Shown in pieces: positions 31,429-32,545 of a stretch of DNA of 32,545 bases. Where the stretch lies: assembly GCA_022072415.1 (NCBI GenBank), contig JAJVHW010000112.1:1-32545 (forward strand), given 5' to 3'. Source of the DNA: Planctomycetota bacterium (GTDB taxonomy: Bacteria > Planctomycetota > JAJSAM01 > JAJVHW01). Positions within the stretch are counted from its first letter, which is position 1. The number at the start of each line of letters is the position of its first letter. Under the pieces are notes generated by a model that searched no databases, was not told the origin of the DNA, and was given only the letters and a program-made list of their open reading frames with translations. A program made the position numbers and the translations under genes.

Positions 31429-32013
31429 TCACCTCGCGGGGAGCGACGCCTCCCAGCGGACCCGCCACTCGCCCACGCGGCGCACGAAGGCGCGCGTCTC
31501 GCCGTACCGGACCCACCCGGAGAACCCGGCGCTCGACGACGGCGGCGCGCCGTCGGCGAGCCACGCTCCGACGGCGCCGGGCCCGGCGTTGTAGGCGCAG
31601 AGGGCGAGCGACTCGCCGTGCTCGCGCCCGCCGAAGGTCCGGAGCAGCCCGGCGAGGTACCGCGCGCCGAGGCGGAGCGACGTCGCCGCGTCCTTCAGAT
31701 CCGGGGACCGCACCCCGAGTTCCGCGGCCACCTGCGCGGCCGTGGACGGCATGAGTTGCATGAGCCCCACCGCGCCGGCCGGCGACACCGCGCCCGCGCG
31801 TCCCGAACTCTCCACGCTGGCGACCGCGAGGACGAGCGGCAGCGGCACGCCCGACTCGCGCGACGCGCGCTCCGCCGCGGCGAGGTGGCTCCTCATCCGC
31901 GACTCGACGACGTGATGCCCCTCGATCTCGCCCTGCAGGCGCAGCCACACCGCACCGGCGACCAGCGCGGCGGGCCCCGCGAAGAACGCCAGCGCCGCGA
32001 GGAGGCCGCGCAC
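31429..32013 (-). CDS. lytic murein transglycosylase, SLT (Slt70/MltC-like) domain
   Basis: 194 residues. GTG start at 32013 gives one N-terminal membrane anchor (residues 3-24) with few positive charges. The SLT domain follows: PLVLAVASVESSGRAGAVSPAGAVGLMQLMPSTA carries the catalytic glutamate E68 and the GLMQLMP signature, then SLRLGARYLAGLLRTFGG and LALCAYNAGPGAV. These enzymes cleave the glycan strand of peptidoglycan, forming 1,6-anhydro ends. A short tail with WVRYGETRAFVRRV resembles the usual end of Slt domains (Y..TR.YV..V). It is 8 bp behind the HEAT-repeat gene and is probably cotranscribed with it. Confidence 0.92.
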   Translation of the reverse strand: MRGLLAALAFFAGPAALVAGAVWLRLQGEIEGHHVVESRMRSHLAAAERASRESGVPLPLVLAVASVESSGRAGAVSPAGAVGLMQLMPSTAAQVAAELGVRSPDLKDAATSLRLGARYLAGLLRTFGGREHGESLALCAYNAGPGAVGAWLADGAPPSSSAGFSGWVRYGETRAFVRRVGEWRVRWEASLPAR

Positions 32014-32021
32014 GCGCCCGC

Positions 32022-32545
32022 CTACTGGCCGAACCGCCGCGTCCAGTAGCTCTTCCACTGGGCGACGATGCGGTCCGACTCCGCATGGGGCGTTCCGCGG
32101 TCGATCTCGCCGAAGCTCCGCGAGGCGGCCTCCCGGAACACGAGGTCGATCGCGCGGCGCACGGCCCACGTGCCGTCGTCGAGCGCCTTCAGCATCGCGG
32201 GCACGGCCGCGACGGAGCTCCCGCCCGACTCCCACGCGCGGAGCGACGGATCGTCGATGCCCTGGAGCGCGAGCGCGTCCACGAGCCAGCCGCGGGGGCC
32301 GCGCTCCCGCGTCGTCTCCCACCACCCGGCGTAGAGGCTCGCGAGCATCGCGGGATCGTCCTGGCCGAACACCTCGAGCGAAACGGACTCGAGCGCCGCG
32401 CGCGCGCGGCGCGGGTCGCGGCCCTTCTCGAGCATCTGCACGAGCCGCGGCACGCCGGCCGGGTCGCGCCAGCGCGCGAGCGCGACCGCCGCCTCGTCGC
32501 CCACCGCCTCGGCGGGATCGTCCACGAGGCGCGCGAGGTCCCGCG
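32022..32545 (-). CDS. HEAT-repeat-like protein, N-terminus beyond the right window edge
   Basis: 174 codons are visible; the frame stays open to the edge, so the start is outside. The visible part has helical pairs like AVGDEAAVALARWRDPAG and VPRLVQMLEKGRDPRRARAAL, then AVPAMLKALDDGTWAVRRAI, with the Asp and Arg/Val positions of HEAT repeats (PBS-lyase type). Between them is FGQDDPAMLASLYAGWWETTRERGPRGW. It ends VAQWKSYWTRRFGQ. Such repeats are protein-binding scaffolds. A signal peptide, if any, is not visible. It overlaps no gene and stops 8 bp before the transglycosylase start. Confidence 0.75.
   Translation of the reverse strand, partial: RDLARLVDDPAEAVGDEAAVALARWRDPAGVPRLVQMLEKGRDPRRARAALESVSLEVFGQDDPAMLASLYAGWWETTRERGPRGWLVDALALQGIDDPSLRAWESGGSSVAAVPAMLKALDDGTWAVRRAIDLVFREAASRSFGEIDRGTPHAESDRIVAQWKSYWTRRFGQ

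Overview
The window is 32.5 kb of very GC-rich bacterial chromosome (about 70% G+C by eye). It is packed with housekeeping genes, mostly on the minus strand. I see no rRNA, integrase, transposase or CRISPR array. The organism is a diderm that makes lipopolysaccharide: it has LpxA, a fused LpxC-FabZ, a Skp/OmpH chaperone, BamA and several lipoproteins. The LpxC-FabZ fusion, high GC, short EF-Ts, frequent GTG and TTG starts and a Rho with a long disordered front part fit a Planctomycetota-like or related FCB/PVC lineage. The taxon is an inference; no marker here settles it.

Layout, left to right. 1-1063 (-): an ArnT/PMT-like glycosyltransferase running off the left edge, then tRNA-Glu(TTC). 1288-4168 (-): the operon rpsB-tsf-pyrH-frr. 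4320-10790 (-): an outer-membrane cluster, bamA-ompH-lpxC/fabZ-lpxA-Gfo/Idh oxidoreductase, with a good promoter in front of bamA. 10857-14950 (-): an Old Yellow Enzyme-like oxidoreductase, an aminotransferase and dnaB. 15108-19865 (-): a tightly packed seven-gene unit, glmU-prs-rplY-pth-rpsF-rpsR-rplI, ending in a strong hairpin terminator. 20088-21042 (+): tRNA-Gln(TTG), an 11-bp tandem repeat array and a Bax-inhibitor-1 family membrane protein. 21062-24222 (-): tatC-ychF-cinA. 24303-25610 (-): a membrane-anchored coiled-coil protein with a C-terminal BRCT domain, with its own promoter and terminator. 25935-29287 (+): coaE overlapping rho. 29332-32545 (-): an envelope group of HEAT-repeat protein (cut by the right edge), lytic transglycosylase, HExxH metallopeptidase lipoprotein and YbaY-like lipoprotein.

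The genes fall into linked themes: translation (rpsB, tsf, frr, rpsF, rpsR, rplI, rplY, pth, two tRNAs), nucleotide and cofactor supply (pyrH, prs, coaE, cinA), envelope building (glmU makes UDP-GlcNAc for LpxA/LpxC and for peptidoglycan; BamA/OmpH insert outer-membrane proteins; TatC exports folded proteins), replication (dnaB) and transcription termination (rho). Stop/start overlaps (ATGA, GTGA, TGATG) at six junctions suggest widespread translational coupling.

The least ordinary items are the membrane-anchored BRCT protein, a Rho whose first 400 of 816 residues are low-complexity, a YchF-like protein lacking the usual ATP-specificity and catalytic motifs, a Gfo/Idh dehydrogenase directly behind an lpxA with altered sugar-site residues (a possible 3-amino lipid A route), and several structured or repetitive non-coding segments.
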